Both the position numbers and the translations under genes were made by a program. The notes beneath the pieces were generated by a model. It searched no databases. It saw only the letters and a list, made by a program, of their open reading frames with translations, and was not told the DNA's origin. Shown here in pieces: positions 17,395 through 25,850 of a DNA stretch of 64,000 nucleotides; positions within the stretch are counted from its first letter, which is position 1, and each line of letters opens with the position of its first letter. The stretch is from contig JAXMAO010000008.1 of the NCBI GenBank assembly GCA_046350375.1, positions 1 through 64,000 on the forward strand. The letters are read 5' to 3'. The stretch comes from JAXMAO01 sp046350375 (lineage in GTDB: Bacteria > Planctomycetota > Phycisphaerae > UBA1845 > UTPLA1).

Positions 17395-19191
17395 TCAGTG
17401 CCGGAAGTGCCGCGTGCCGGTGAAGATCATCGCCAGGCCGCGGGCGTCGCAGGCGGCGATGACCTCGTCGTCGCGCTTGGAGCCGCCGGGCTGGATGAGC
17501 GCGGTCACGCCGGCCTCGGCCAGCAGGTCGGGCCCGTCGCGGAACGGGAAGAAAGCGTCGGACGCGGCCGCCGCGCCGCGCAGCCGCTCGCCGTGGCCGT
17601 TGTCGCGCGCCAGCCAGGTGGCGACGCGGCAGGACATGACGCGCGACATCTGCCCGGCGCCGTTGCCGATGAGCTGCCCGTCGCGGCAGATTGAGATGGC
17701 GTTGCTCTTGGTGTGCTTGGCGACCAGCCAGGCGAGGCGCAGGTCGGCGAGCTCGCGCTCGTCCGGCGGGCGGCGCGAGACGACCTTCCAGCCCGACTCG
17801 TCGAGCCCGATCGTGTCGGCCGACTGTGCCAGCATGCCGCCGGCGATGGAGCGGTAGCGGCGCTCGCGCGGGTCGACGGGCCGATCGAGATCTCCCAGGC
17901 CGAGCAGGCGGACGTTCTGCCCCCACTTCTTGGCGGTGCGGATGAGCTGCTCGGCGTCGGCGTCGAAGTGCGGCGCGAGCCAGACCTCGACGAAGAAACC
18001 GCCCGCGCCGGCCGACTTGCCGATCCGGTCGTAGGTGGTCATGACCTGTTCGGCGAAATCGCGCGTCACGGCAAAGTTGACGGCGAGGATGCCGCCCATG
18101 GCGGCGTTGGGGTCGCACAGATAGGCGCGTTCGTAGGCGGTGAGCGGATTGCCGGCAACGCCGACGCCGCAGGGGTTGGTGTGTTTGACGAACACGGCGG
18201 CGTGGACGAGCGGGCCGGTCGAGGGCGGCGATGGGGCAGAGAGAGTCTTTGCCCTACCGGTCGCGGCGCGCGAGAGTTCGGCGCACAGACCCAGGGCGGC
18301 GTCGGCGTCGAGGTAGTTATTGTAGGACATCTCCGCATCGACGGCGGGCGGATGAGCGGGCGCGGGCGCGTGTTTCGGCACCAGAGGCGGACGAGGTGCG
18401 TCCGACGAGACCAGGCTCGGTCCGGTACGCACCGCCGAGCTGCGGTACAGCGCCCCCTGCTGATGAGGATTCTCGCCGTAGCGGCAAGTCTGCGCGAGAA
18501 ACAGCCCCAGGCCGTCGGCGGTCGGGAATTCGCCGTCGCAGGCCTGGCCGAACAACGCGCCGGTCTCGCGCGCCAAGTGCAATTGAAGATACTGAGAGAC
18601 CGATCTGTCGTATCCGCTCGCATGACGAAACGTGATTTCGGCGAACGTGCGCCGGACGGCCCGTGATTCGACCTCGGTCAGACGCAGCTCCGGCTCGCGC
18701 GCGCGCAGCAGACCGAGCAGCTCGTCGCACAGACGCGGCTCGCACACCGGCCAGACGTGGGCAAAGTTTTTCGCCGCCGCGCGGAGCAGGCAGGGCCCGC
18801 CGATGTCGATCATCTCGATGGCCTTTTCGATCGTGCACTGCGGGTCGGCGACCGTCTGCGCGAACGGGTAGAGGTTGACCACCACCAGGTCGATGGGCTC
18901 GATCTGCTGCTCGGCGAGCTGGCGCATGTGCTCGGGGTTGTCGCGGTCGGCCAAAATGGCGGCGTGGATGCGCGGGTGGAGCGTCTTGACGCGGCCGTCG
19001 AGCATCTCGGGAAAGCCCGTCACCTGCTCGACCGGCGTGACGGGCACGCCGGCGTCGCGGAGCTTGCGGGCCGTGCCGCCGGTGGAGATGATCTCGACGG
19101 CGAATTCGTCCACCAGGGCGCGGGCGAACTCGACGATGCCGGTCTTGTCGTAGACGGCGATGAGGGCACGGCGGATGGGGCGAGTGGTCAT
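17395..19191 (-). CDS. purH: bifunctional AICAR formyltransferase / IMP cyclohydrolase
   Basis: PurH carries out the last two steps of IMP synthesis. The N-terminal cyclohydrolase has ALIAVYDKTGIVEFARAL, the ISTGGTARKL loop and GRVKTLHPRIHAAIL. The transformylase domain has RYGENPHQQGALYR, EMSYNNYLDADAAL, the active-site KHTNPCGV loop, GGILAVNF, AKHTKSNAI and a C-terminal FPFRDG / AEAGVTALIQPGGS / FTGTRHFRH ending. At 598 residues it is longer than the usual 510-530: two Pro/Ala-rich inserts lie between the GENPHQ and NPCGV motifs. The second insert (TGRAKTLSAPSPPST) is encoded by a copy of the palindromic repeat (18231-18262). Start ATG 19189-19191; an upstream ATG at 19237 would lie within repeat copy B and is less likely. 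Confidence 0.95.
   Translation of the reverse strand: MTTRPIRRALIAVYDKTGIVEFARALVDEFAVEIISTGGTARKLRDAGVPVTPVEQVTGFPEMLDGRVKTLHPRIHAAILADRDNPEHMRQLAEQQIEPIDLVVVNLYPFAQTVADPQCTIEKAIEMIDIGGPCLLRAAAKNFAHVWPVCEPRLCDELLGLLRAREPELRLTEVESRAVRRTFAEITFRHASGYDRSVSQYLQLHLARETGALFGQACDGEFPTADGLGLFLAQTCRYGENPHQQGALYRSSAVRTGPSLVSSDAPRPPLVPKHAPAPAHPPAVDAEMSYNNYLDADAALGLCAELSRAATGRAKTLSAPSPPSTGPLVHAAVFVKHTNPCGVGVAGNPLTAYERAYLCDPNAAMGGILAVNFAVTRDFAEQVMTTYDRIGKSAGAGGFFVEVWLAPHFDADAEQLIRTAKKWGQNVRLLGLGDLDRPVDPRERRYRSIAGGMLAQSADTIGLDESGWKVVSRRPPDERELADLRLAWLVAKHTKSNAISICRDGQLIGNGAGQMSRVMSCRVATWLARDNGHGERLRGAAAASDAFFPFRDGPDLLAEAGVTALIQPGGSKRDDEVIAACDARGLAMIFTGTRHFRH
18231..18262 (+). repeat. palindromic repeat copy inside the purH coding sequence
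   Basis: GGGCAGAGAGAGTCTTTGCC followed by CTACCGG matches the intergenic array unit at about 24 of 27 positions. It forms a 9-bp stem with one G-U pair and a GAG loop. It is read in frame on the minus strand within purH and encodes the TGRAKTLSAPS insert, without disrupting the downstream frame. Confidence 0.7.
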
Positions 19192-19223
19192 GGGCGCGAT
19201 CCTCGCTTCAGACCGGGACGATT

Positions 19224-19347
19224 CTAGCGAGTTTTTCACGCGCTCACGGCGGTTGCCGGCTGGTCATGCGGTGAAGTGCGGACACGGGCTGAAAGCCCGT
19301 GCCACCCAGCAGAGAGGACTCGCGACGCTCGAGAGACAAACGCGCGG
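19224..19347 (+). repeat. hairpin-containing dispersed repeat, copy B
   Basis: Second copy of the element at 16357-16479, again starting CTAGCG, with the same CACGGGCT-GAA-AGCCCGTG hairpin at 19282-19300 and the same ACTCGCGACGCTCG right part. The left inverted-repeat arm (GTTTTTCACGCGC) is clear; the right arm is degraded. It lies directly upstream of purH (start at 19191), in the region that would hold its promoter. Confidence 0.7.
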
Positions 19348-19363
19348 GTGAATCGCGGGCGGG

Positions 19364-21113
19364 CTACTCTTCCTTCGAGTCCTCTTCGGAGGGCGTTTCG
19401 TCGTCCTTGCCGTCGGTCGATTCGTCCTCCGTCGCCGGCCTGGTGGGGGCGGAGGTGGCGGTCGCGGGCGGCGTGGCGGCGGCCGGCGAGTGGGGCGTCT
19501 CGGTCGAAGCGGCGGCGGGCGGCGCGGTGCTCTTGCTGGCGAAGGGATCAACCGCCGGCGGCGGCGCGGCCGGGCGGCTGGTCGGCCTGGCCGGCAGGCG
19601 CGGCGACTTCTGCTTCGCGACGGCCTCGGCCGCCTCGTCGTGCAATGCGTCGGCGACCTCGGTCGATCGCAGGTAGGGCGCGTCGACCGAGCGCAGGCAG
19701 ACGACGTTGCCGCGCTTGTCGGCGGCGAAGATCGCGGGCGGGTCGGCGGTCGCGCTCACGAACGAGAAGGCGGCGATCAGCAGCGTTGCGCCGGCGGGCT
19801 GGCCGGTGCGTGCGTCGAGCCGCGTCAGCGCCGGCGATTCGAGCGCCGCGCCGCGGGCCGGGGCGTCGGCGACGGCGACATAGACGTATTCGCCGATCCG
19901 CGTCAGCAGTGACAGTCCCGGTTCATGACGCCAGCGGCGTTCGCCGGACGAGCGCTCCAGCGCCACCACGCCTTCGCCGGGAACGTATTGGGCGACCAGG
20001 TCGCCGCTGGGCACCGGCGAGGTCACCAGCTCGGCGTCGAACCGCTGTCGCCACGCCCGCCGGCCGTTGGCGGTCCGCAGGGCATAGACGGGCGATCGGT
20101 GCTGGAGACGAACAGCAGGTCGCGCGAGAGGGCCGGCTTCGCGAAGATTGGCCCCTCGGTCTTGAAGGGCTCGGGCCACGAGCCGGTGCGGTCGCGGGCG
20201 TTGACCTTGGTCACCTGGCCGTTCTGCCCGGCGAGATAAAGCTGCTCGCCGTCGATGAGCGGCTCGGCGGAGATGGTCTTGGGGGTCAGCAGTTCCTATG
20301 CGCGATAGCCGCCGATGATTTCGAGCGAGTAGAAGCCGCTGGTTGGCCGCCGTAGTAGACGTTCTGCCCGTCGGCGACGGCGGCGGAGCTGGACGAGTTC
20401 GGCAGGCGGAGCTGGTCGATCGGCAGCTCGATGGACGCGCTGGCGGCGTCGCCGGCGCGCGGCAGATTGCCCTGGTCGAGCTCGGTGAAGCGCCCGGTCG
20501 ATTCGCGCTCGCGGACAATCTCGCAGCGCAGGGCGGCAATCGGCGCGTTGGCCTGACCGACGTCGCCGCCGCGGCGGATTTCGAGCACGTCGCCGGGCGA
20601 GACGCCGTGCAGCCGACCGAGGCTGACGTCGGCGCGGTCGCCGCGGACCTCGATGAGCGTGCCCTTGAGATTGCGCGGCTCGCCGGCGAACCGGCCGGTC
20701 TGGCGGTCGACCAGGCGGATGGCGGTGGTCGACGTGAAGACGGCGTGTTTCTGCGTGTGGGTGGGTCCGCGGAGAGTCTGGCCAGGCGCGGCGACCTCGC
20801 GCGACCAGCGGACGACGCCGGTGGGTGCGTGCAGGCAGTAGGCGCGGTTGTCGGCGGTGAGCAGGTAGACGTTGTCGTCGATCACGACCATCCGCTCGAT
20901 CCAGTCGGCGGCTGGTAGAGAGATTCGTGTTTGCCAGTAGGTTTGCAGGCCGATCGGCGCCAGGCCGGACTGCGGGATGAGTTCGCCGGCGGGTGTGCGT
21001 GCGGCGGAGAGCAGCGCCGCGCCGAGCGTGACGGCGATGGCGGCACGTCGAGATCGGCGGGCAGGGACGGTGAGCGAGGCGATCGTCGATCGGCAGTTTT
21101 CGCGCGTCGGCAT
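19364..21113 (-). pseudogene. PQQ-like beta-propeller protein, disrupted by two frame changes and a stop
   Basis: The start ATG (21111-21113) has a GGAG SD and gives a signal/anchor segment (SRRAAIAVTLGAALLSA). PQQ-propeller blades follow: DNVYLLTADNRAYCLHAPTGVVRWSR, then in a second frame GEQLYLAGQNGQVTKVNARD, then in a third VYALRTANGRRAWRQRF and GEGVVALERSSGERRWRH. Frame changes lie near 20345 and 20090 (each fits a one-base loss), and there is an in-frame TAG near 20297 (GGYRA-stop-ELLTP). The last 100 residues are low-complexity Ala/Pro then acidic (DGKDDETPSEEDSKEE). Rebuilt, it would be about 580 residues. Related proteins are membrane-attached or secreted and act as structural or assembly propellers; function here unknown. 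Confidence 0.65.
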
Positions 21114-21185
21114 CCGGAAGGCTCCGAACAATGGACCGGAAGGTATATCGGTCGGGTCGGCGTGGCAGGACGGGCCGGAGGTCAC

Positions 21186-21675
21186 GAGCGGCCGTCCGCG
21201 TCGGCCGGGGCGTACAGGGAGGCCCCCGTTCGAGGCCTAAGATAGTGATTTTTCCGCAGTTAAGTCAAGGCGTGCGGGGCCGGTCGCGGGCGGTCAGCGC
21301 GGTGCGCGGTGGCGACCGCAGCGCGAAAGACTATGATGATGTGGGGCGGCGGCTGTGAAAGCAGCGCCGGATTGATCGGCAAACAAGACCGCAAGCCGCG
21401 ATCGGGGGCGGCCGATAAAGCTTTGCGCTTGGGATGGTTGTCGAGGTCGAGCGGGCCTGCGAGGCGCATTTTTTGCCTTGCAAAAAGGGGTCTGATTTGG
21501 CATACTGCGGCGGTCAATCCTGGAGGGGATTGCCTCACAGACCAGCCTGCAATGGTGCATGGCGGCGGCCCAAGGCTGCTGCCGGCGCAAGGTTCCGACC
21601 TGACAACAGTTTGCGTGCCCGGGACGGCTTTGGCTGGATGCCAGCGCGCTTCCCCGACGACGATGGAGCACACCC
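21186..21675 (+). other. intergenic region upstream of the mreB-linked cluster
   Basis: The 490 bases show no reliable coding frame. They contain a candidate promoter at 21478-21506, about 170 bases before the coiled-coil protein start. The minus-strand propeller gene also starts from this region, so it serves two divergent transcripts. Confidence 0.5.
21478..21506 (+). promoter_or_regulatory. candidate promoter for the coiled-coil/mreB cluster
   Basis: TTGCAA (21478-21483) and CATACT (21501-21506) are separated by 17 bases; each matches four of six consensus positions. It is the best spaced pair in this intergenic region. Confidence 0.35.
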
Positions 21676-22605
21676 GTGAGTATTCTGACGAAAGTGTTCC
21701 TGGTGCTGGTGGCGGTGCTGTCGATCGCGTTGTCGACGCTCACGATTGCGGCCAACAGCCTGTCGCACAGCTGGAAGAAGTCAGCCGAAGACTGGAAGGC
21801 CGCGGCGATGGCCGCCTCGGCCGCCGAGCGATCGACCGCGGTGCAGGCCAAGCTGACCCATGAGCAGGACCTCGACAAGCTGCGGCGGATGTCGGCCGAG
21901 CTTGAGAAGAGCAAGTCCGAGGGGCTCGAAGTGCGGCAGGACCTCGAGGCCAAGTCGCTCGAACTGGCCCAGGCCCAGAGCCAGAACAGCGGGCTGACGT
22001 CGAACGTGACCGGCCTGCGCGAGACGCTCGGCATGGTCAGCTCGCAGTTTGCCCGCGAGCAGGAATTCAGCCGCAAGATCGCGGCGCGGAATGCCGAACT
22101 CGAGCGCCGCAACATCGACCTGTCGGATCGCACCAAGGAGCTGACCACGGCGCTGGCCATGGCGACCACGCAGGTGCGCGCCCTGCAGCAGCAGCTCGCC
22201 GCGGTGGAAGAGGGTCGCGGCGGCGCGGCGGTGGGCGCGGCGCCGGGGTCTGGCGGTCTGCAGGCCGGCCCGGCGGCCGGGAGCGGCGCGGTGGTCGAGG
22301 CGTTCCAGCCGTCGCCGGACACTTCGGCGATCGCCAGCGTGACGGCGCCAATCCGCGGGACGGTGACCGGCATCCGCGGGAACATCTGCGGCATCAGCGT
22401 CGGCTCGGCGGACGGCGTGTCGCCGGGCATGCGGTTTCTGATTCACCGCTCCGGCGGCGGGGCCAGCGGCTCGCAGTATGTCGGGACGCTGCAGATCGCC
22501 CGGGTGGAGGCGAACGAGTCGGCCGGCACGCTCATTCGTTCGTCGGGTGACATTCGGAACGGGGACCAGGCCACGGACGAGGCCAGCTTTGCCATGAGGC
22601 GCTAG
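21676..22605 (+). CDS. single-pass membrane protein with long coiled coil and a C-terminal beta domain
   Basis: A GTG start (21676) with a GGAG SD seven bases before gives MSILTKVFLVLVAVLSIALSTLT, an uncleaved signal-anchor helix. Residues about 35-180 are a continuous coiled coil with heptads rich in K, E, L and A (EQDLDKLRRMSAELEKSKSE, ERRNIDLSDRTKELTTAL). After an Ala/Gly linker the last 90 residues form a beta-type domain (IRGTVTGIRGNICGISVGSADGVSPGMRFLIHR, TLQIARVEANESAGTLI). Membrane anchor, coiled coil and beta domain next to mreB recall MreC in layout, but no MreC sequence signature is visible. A 56-residue membrane protein follows five bases later. Function unknown; a cell-shape or envelope role is inferred from position. 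Confidence 0.7.
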   Translation: MSILTKVFLVLVAVLSIALSTLTIAANSLSHSWKKSAEDWKAAAMAASAAERSTAVQAKLTHEQDLDKLRRMSAELEKSKSEGLEVRQDLEAKSLELAQAQSQNSGLTSNVTGLRETLGMVSSQFAREQEFSRKIAARNAELERRNIDLSDRTKELTTALAMATTQVRALQQQLAAVEEGRGGAAVGAAPGSGGLQAGPAAGSGAVVEAFQPSPDTSAIASVTAPIRGTVTGIRGNICGISVGSADGVSPGMRFLIHRSGGGASGSQYVGTLQIARVEANESAGTLIRSSGDIRNGDQATDEASFAMRR

Positions 22606-22609
22606 GCGC

Positions 22610-22780
22610 ATGTCGCAGCTTCCGAGCATTCCGGGCCGGGCGACGCGCTCTCGAACCGAGAGCGACGTTTACTCCGTCCTGTCGGTGATCGCGGCCGTGT
22701 TTCTGTGCGGCGCGGTCGTCTTCCTGGTCATTCGGCTGCTGAGCCTGTACGGCACGGTCCTGCCTCCGGCCGGCGGTTGA
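22610..22780 (+). CDS. 56-residue single-pass membrane protein
   Basis: The ATG at 22610 lies four bases after the stop of the coiled-coil gene and the frame ends at TGA 22778-22780. A short basic/polar N-terminus (MSQLPSIPGRATRSRTES) precedes one transmembrane helix (VLSVIAAVFLCGAVVFLVIRLL) and a short tail ending PPAGG. The tight coupling to the upstream gene and the clean hydrophobic segment argue that it is real. No family is recognised. It may be a partner of the coiled-coil protein or of MreB, 186 bases downstream. Confidence 0.6.
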   Translation: MSQLPSIPGRATRSRTESDVYSVLSVIAAVFLCGAVVFLVIRLLSLYGTVLPPAGG

Positions 22781-22966
22781 CTCCGGCGGCAAACCTGATT
22801 CAAATCCCGCGCATCACTCGCAGCCGCGGCCCGCTCCGGGCGGCGGCCGAGCTCGCATCGGAATGCACGAACCCTGGCGCCGGGCGCGGCGTCTGCCGGC
22901 GCGGAAGCGGCCCGGCGGGCGCGGCGCGGCCGGGTCGTTGCGACCCTGGGACGGGAAGCGGGACAC

Positions 22967-24019
22967 ATGCTCGAGTCGCTGCGGTCGCTGTTCACCATCG
23001 ACATGGGGATCGACCTCGGCACGTGCAACACGCTCGTGTGCGTGAAGGGCGAGGGCATCGTCCTCAACGAGCCATCGGTGGTGGCCGTCAAGAAAGGCAC
23101 CAACAAGGTCCTGAACGGCGGCAACGCGGTCGGCCTGGTCGCCAAGGAAATGCTCGGCAAGACGCCGGGCAGCATCACCGCCATCCGGCCGCTGAAGGAT
23201 GGCGTGATCGCCGACTTCGACATCACCGAGGCGATGCTGGGCTATTTCATCCGCAAGGCCAAGGGCAACCGCGCGCGGATCGTCAGCCCGCGCGTGGTGA
23301 TCGCCGTTCCGTCGGGCATCACGGCGGTCGAGAAGCGGGCCGTCTACGGCTCGGCCGAGCGGGCGGGGGCGCGGCGCGTCTACCTGGTCGAGGAGCCGAT
23401 GGCCGCCGGCATCGGCGCCGGGCTGCCGATCGCCGAGGCGACCGCGAGCATGATCGTCGACATCGGCGGAGGCACGACCGAGGTGGCGATCATGTCGCTG
23501 GCGGACATCTCGGTGAGCGAGTCGCTGCGCGTCGCGGGCGATGACCTGGACGAGGCGGTCATCAACTACATGAAGCGCACCTACAACATGCACATCGGGC
23601 CGCTGACGGCCGAGCAGCTCAAGATCGAGATCGGCTCGGCGGCGCCGTCGGCCGAGGAGAACAGCCGCGAGATCCGCGGTCGCGACATGATCAGCGGCCT
23701 GCCGCGCAAGACGGTCGTCACCAGCCAGGAGGTGCGCGAGTCGCTGCGCGAGCCGGTCAACCAGATTGTCGAGGCCGTCACGCGGACGCTGGAACGGGCC
23801 GAGCCCGAGCTGGCGGCCGACCTGGTGGAGAACGGGATCCACCTGGCCGGCGGCGGGGCGCTGCTGCGCGGGCTGGACCGGGTCATCAGCGAGGCGACCG
23901 GGCTGCCGGTGAAGATTGTCGACGATCCGCTCTCGTGCGTGGCGCGCGGCACGAGCGTTTACCTCGAACATCTGGCCGATTGGAAGGACACGCTCGAGAG
24001 CGACGAGGACGATTATTGA
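22967..24019 (+). CDS. mreB: rod shape-determining actin homolog MreB
   Basis: The 350-residue protein has the complete MreB signature: phosphate-1 loop IDMGIDLGTCNTLV (residues 11-24), GKTPGSITAIRPLKDGVIADF, the VAVPSGITAVEKRAV segment, VYLVEEPMAAGIGAGLP, phosphate-2 MIVDIGGGTTEVAIM, AGDDLDEAVI, HIGPLTAEQLKIEIGSA and the adenosine loop IHLAGGGALLRGLD. The N-terminal MLESLRSLF is an amphipathic helix of the kind that binds the membrane. It directs peptidoglycan insertion. MreC, MreD and RodA are not adjacent; instead a coiled-coil anchor protein and a micro membrane protein precede it. A well-conserved MreB implies a peptidoglycan-type wall and elongated or regulated growth. Confidence 0.96.
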   Translation: MLESLRSLFTIDMGIDLGTCNTLVCVKGEGIVLNEPSVVAVKKGTNKVLNGGNAVGLVAKEMLGKTPGSITAIRPLKDGVIADFDITEAMLGYFIRKAKGNRARIVSPRVVIAVPSGITAVEKRAVYGSAERAGARRVYLVEEPMAAGIGAGLPIAEATASMIVDIGGGTTEVAIMSLADISVSESLRVAGDDLDEAVINYMKRTYNMHIGPLTAEQLKIEIGSAAPSAEENSREIRGRDMISGLPRKTVVTSQEVRESLREPVNQIVEAVTRTLERAEPELAADLVENGIHLAGGGALLRGLDRVISEATGLPVKIVDDPLSCVARGTSVYLEHLADWKDTLESDEDDY

Positions 24020-24033
24020 GCCGACGCCGCTGC

Positions 24034-24849
24034 CTAGGCCGCGGGAATGTCGCGTCGAACGAACCATGCCAGTCCCGCGCTCCAGGCGACCAGCGCCACC
24101 CCCAGCAGGACCAGCACATCGCCGATCGGCCAGCCGTTGCTGCGGATGAGCGGCAGCGGCTGGTAGTAGTGGAACAGGCAGGCGCGCAGGATCGGCGCCG
24201 GCAGCTTCCAGAACGACGACAGGAACAGAATCAGCATCGACGCCAGCACGACCGCCAGCACGGCGCCCACCGCGACTCCGCGCCGCACGCAGACGGCGGA
24301 GATGAGCGTCGCAATGCCGCCGATCGCCAGCGTGAGCGCATACAGGTTGAGCGCCGGGCGCCACAGGCGGTCGATGGCGATCGGGCCCCACAGCGGAAAC
24401 CACGACTGGCCTAGCGCGATGCCGATCGGCGGCGCCAGGCACAGCGGCGCGGCCAGCGCCAGGAAAACGGCGCTGCTGCCGAGGTAGACGGTGACGCGGG
24501 AGACCGGCAGGGTCAGCAGCAGGTCGGCAGTGCCGCGGTCGATTTCGCCGGCAAAGGCCCGCGTCGCGGCGGCGATCAACGGCGACCAGCACAGGCCGAA
24601 CAGCAGCGGATGGGCCAGGCCGATGGCCATGAGGGTGGTGGGGGTGAGATCGCGCGCCAGGTCGTAGCCGACCAGCATCTGCACCATGCGACGAATGGTC
24701 CTGTTTTCGAGCCAGACGCGGCTGATGTCGGCCGAGAATTCGCCCATGGCGCGGACGAAGCCGACCTCGAAAATCATGACGCCCAGGAACGCGACCGCAT
24801 AGGCGACCGCACACTCGCGGAGCGTCTTGGCGAGGATGCCGCGGTTCAC
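24034..24849 (-). CDS. ABC-2 type transporter permease
   Basis: The start is a GTG at 24847-24849 with GGAGG eleven bases before. It overlaps the stop of the ATPase gene by four bases, so the two are translationally coupled. The 271 residues contain six hydrophobic segments, among them CAVAYAVAFLGVMIFEVGF, LLTLPVSRVTVYLGSSAVFLALA, ALTLAIGGIATLISAV and VLVLLGVALVAWSAGLAWFV. The gaps between segments (for example a cytoplasmic RAFAGEIDRGTADLLLTLP loop) match ABC-2 membrane subunits of the natA/gliding type. It exports an unknown substrate together with the ATPase. The gene is 14 bases from the convergent mreB. Confidence 0.85.
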   Translation of the reverse strand: MNRGILAKTLRECAVAYAVAFLGVMIFEVGFVRAMGEFSADISRVWLENRTIRRMVQMLVGYDLARDLTPTTLMAIGLAHPLLFGLCWSPLIAAATRAFAGEIDRGTADLLLTLPVSRVTVYLGSSAVFLALAAPLCLAPPIGIALGQSWFPLWGPIAIDRLWRPALNLYALTLAIGGIATLISAVCVRRGVAVGAVLAVVLASMLILFLSSFWKLPAPILRACLFHYYQPLPLIRSNGWPIGDVLVLLGVALVAWSAGLAWFVRRDIPAA

Positions 24850-25745
24850 GGCGGGCCTCCTGTCGCGGACGGTTCGTAGTAGGCGAGGAACAGATCCTCC
24901 AGGTCCGGCGCGCCGATCACCAGGTCGGCCAGCGGACAACGGGCCAGCCAGGCCAGCAGCGGGTCGAGCGGACCGACCCAGGTGGCGCTGAGCCGTTCGG
25001 CCGATCGGGAGCGCAGCAGCAGGCCGTGCGGCAGCGGCTCGGGCAGCGGCTGGTGGTCGCGCGCGGCGAGCTCGATGCGTCGCAGCGCCTTGCGGCGCAG
25101 CGTGGCGATCGCGTCCTGCTCGACCAGCTTTCCGTCGCGGAGGATGGCGACGCGTTCGCACAGCTCGTCCACCTCGCTGAGCGTGTGGCTCGAAAACAGG
25201 ACGGTCCGGCCGTCGGCGACGACGCGGCGGAGTTCGGCGAACAGCGTGCGGCGCACGAGCGGATCGAGTGCCGCGGTCGGCTCGTCGAGAATGAGCAGGG
25301 CGGGCTTGTGCATCAGCGCCTGGATCAGCCCGAGCTTTTGCTTCATGCCGTGCGAGCAGATCCGCACGCGCTTGGAGAGGTCGAGGTCGAACGCCGCCGC
25401 CAGCCGGCGGATCTCGTCGCGGCTGTCGCGGCCGCGCACGGCGTCGAGCATGCCAAGTGTCTGCCGGCCGGTCAGCCGTTCGTAGAAGCGGATGTCGCCC
25501 GCCAGGTAACCGACTTCGCGGCGCAGCGCCGCGCCGGCGCGCCAGCAATCGCGCCCGGCAATCGCGGCGCTGCCGGCCGAGGGGCGCAGCAGCCCCAGCA
25601 GGGTGCGCAGCAGCGTGGTCTTGCCGGCCCCGTTGGGCCCGAGCAGGCCACAGCAGACTCCTGGCTCGACGCGCAGAGTGACGGCGTCGAGCGCGGTGCG
25701 GTCGCCGTAGCGCTTGGTCAGTGCGTGGGTTTCCAGCGCGACCAT
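24846..25745 (-). CDS. ABC transporter ATPase (ABC-2 family)
   Basis: The 299-residue ATPase has Walker A GLLGPNGAGKTTLL (residues about 33-46), the Q-loop region VGYLAGD, an atypical signature (CSHGMKQKLGLIQALMHKP, where SHGMKQK replaces the usual LSGGQ), Walker B LLILDEPTAALDP and the H-loop SSHTLSEV. The weak signature with M-x-Q-K is common in ABC-2 exporters of the natA type. The C-terminal 70 residues are extra and may regulate activity. It is the first gene of a pair with the permease at 24034. Confidence 0.92.
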   Translation of the reverse strand: MVALETHALTKRYGDRTALDAVTLRVEPGVCCGLLGPNGAGKTTLLRTLLGLLRPSAGSAAIAGRDCWRAGAALRREVGYLAGDIRFYERLTGRQTLGMLDAVRGRDSRDEIRRLAAAFDLDLSKRVRICSHGMKQKLGLIQALMHKPALLILDEPTAALDPLVRRTLFAELRRVVADGRTVLFSSHTLSEVDELCERVAILRDGKLVEQDAIATLRRKALRRIELAARDHQPLPEPLPHGLLLRSRSAERLSATWVGPLDPLLAWLARCPLADLVIGAPDLEDLFLAYYEPSATGGPP

Positions 25746-25850
25746 GCGGCTATTAGACCGCGCTGCGACGCGGCGGACCATTCTCGCGGCGAGCGTGTCA
25801 CCGCGAAGAATGAAGTCGCGCCGTTTCGCATCGCGTGTCCAGGCGCGATA

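Noticed and set aside
16357..19347. Composite transposon
   Set aside because: No transposase or integrase lies between the two repeat copies, and purH is a housekeeping gene. Only a passive repeat pair is supported.
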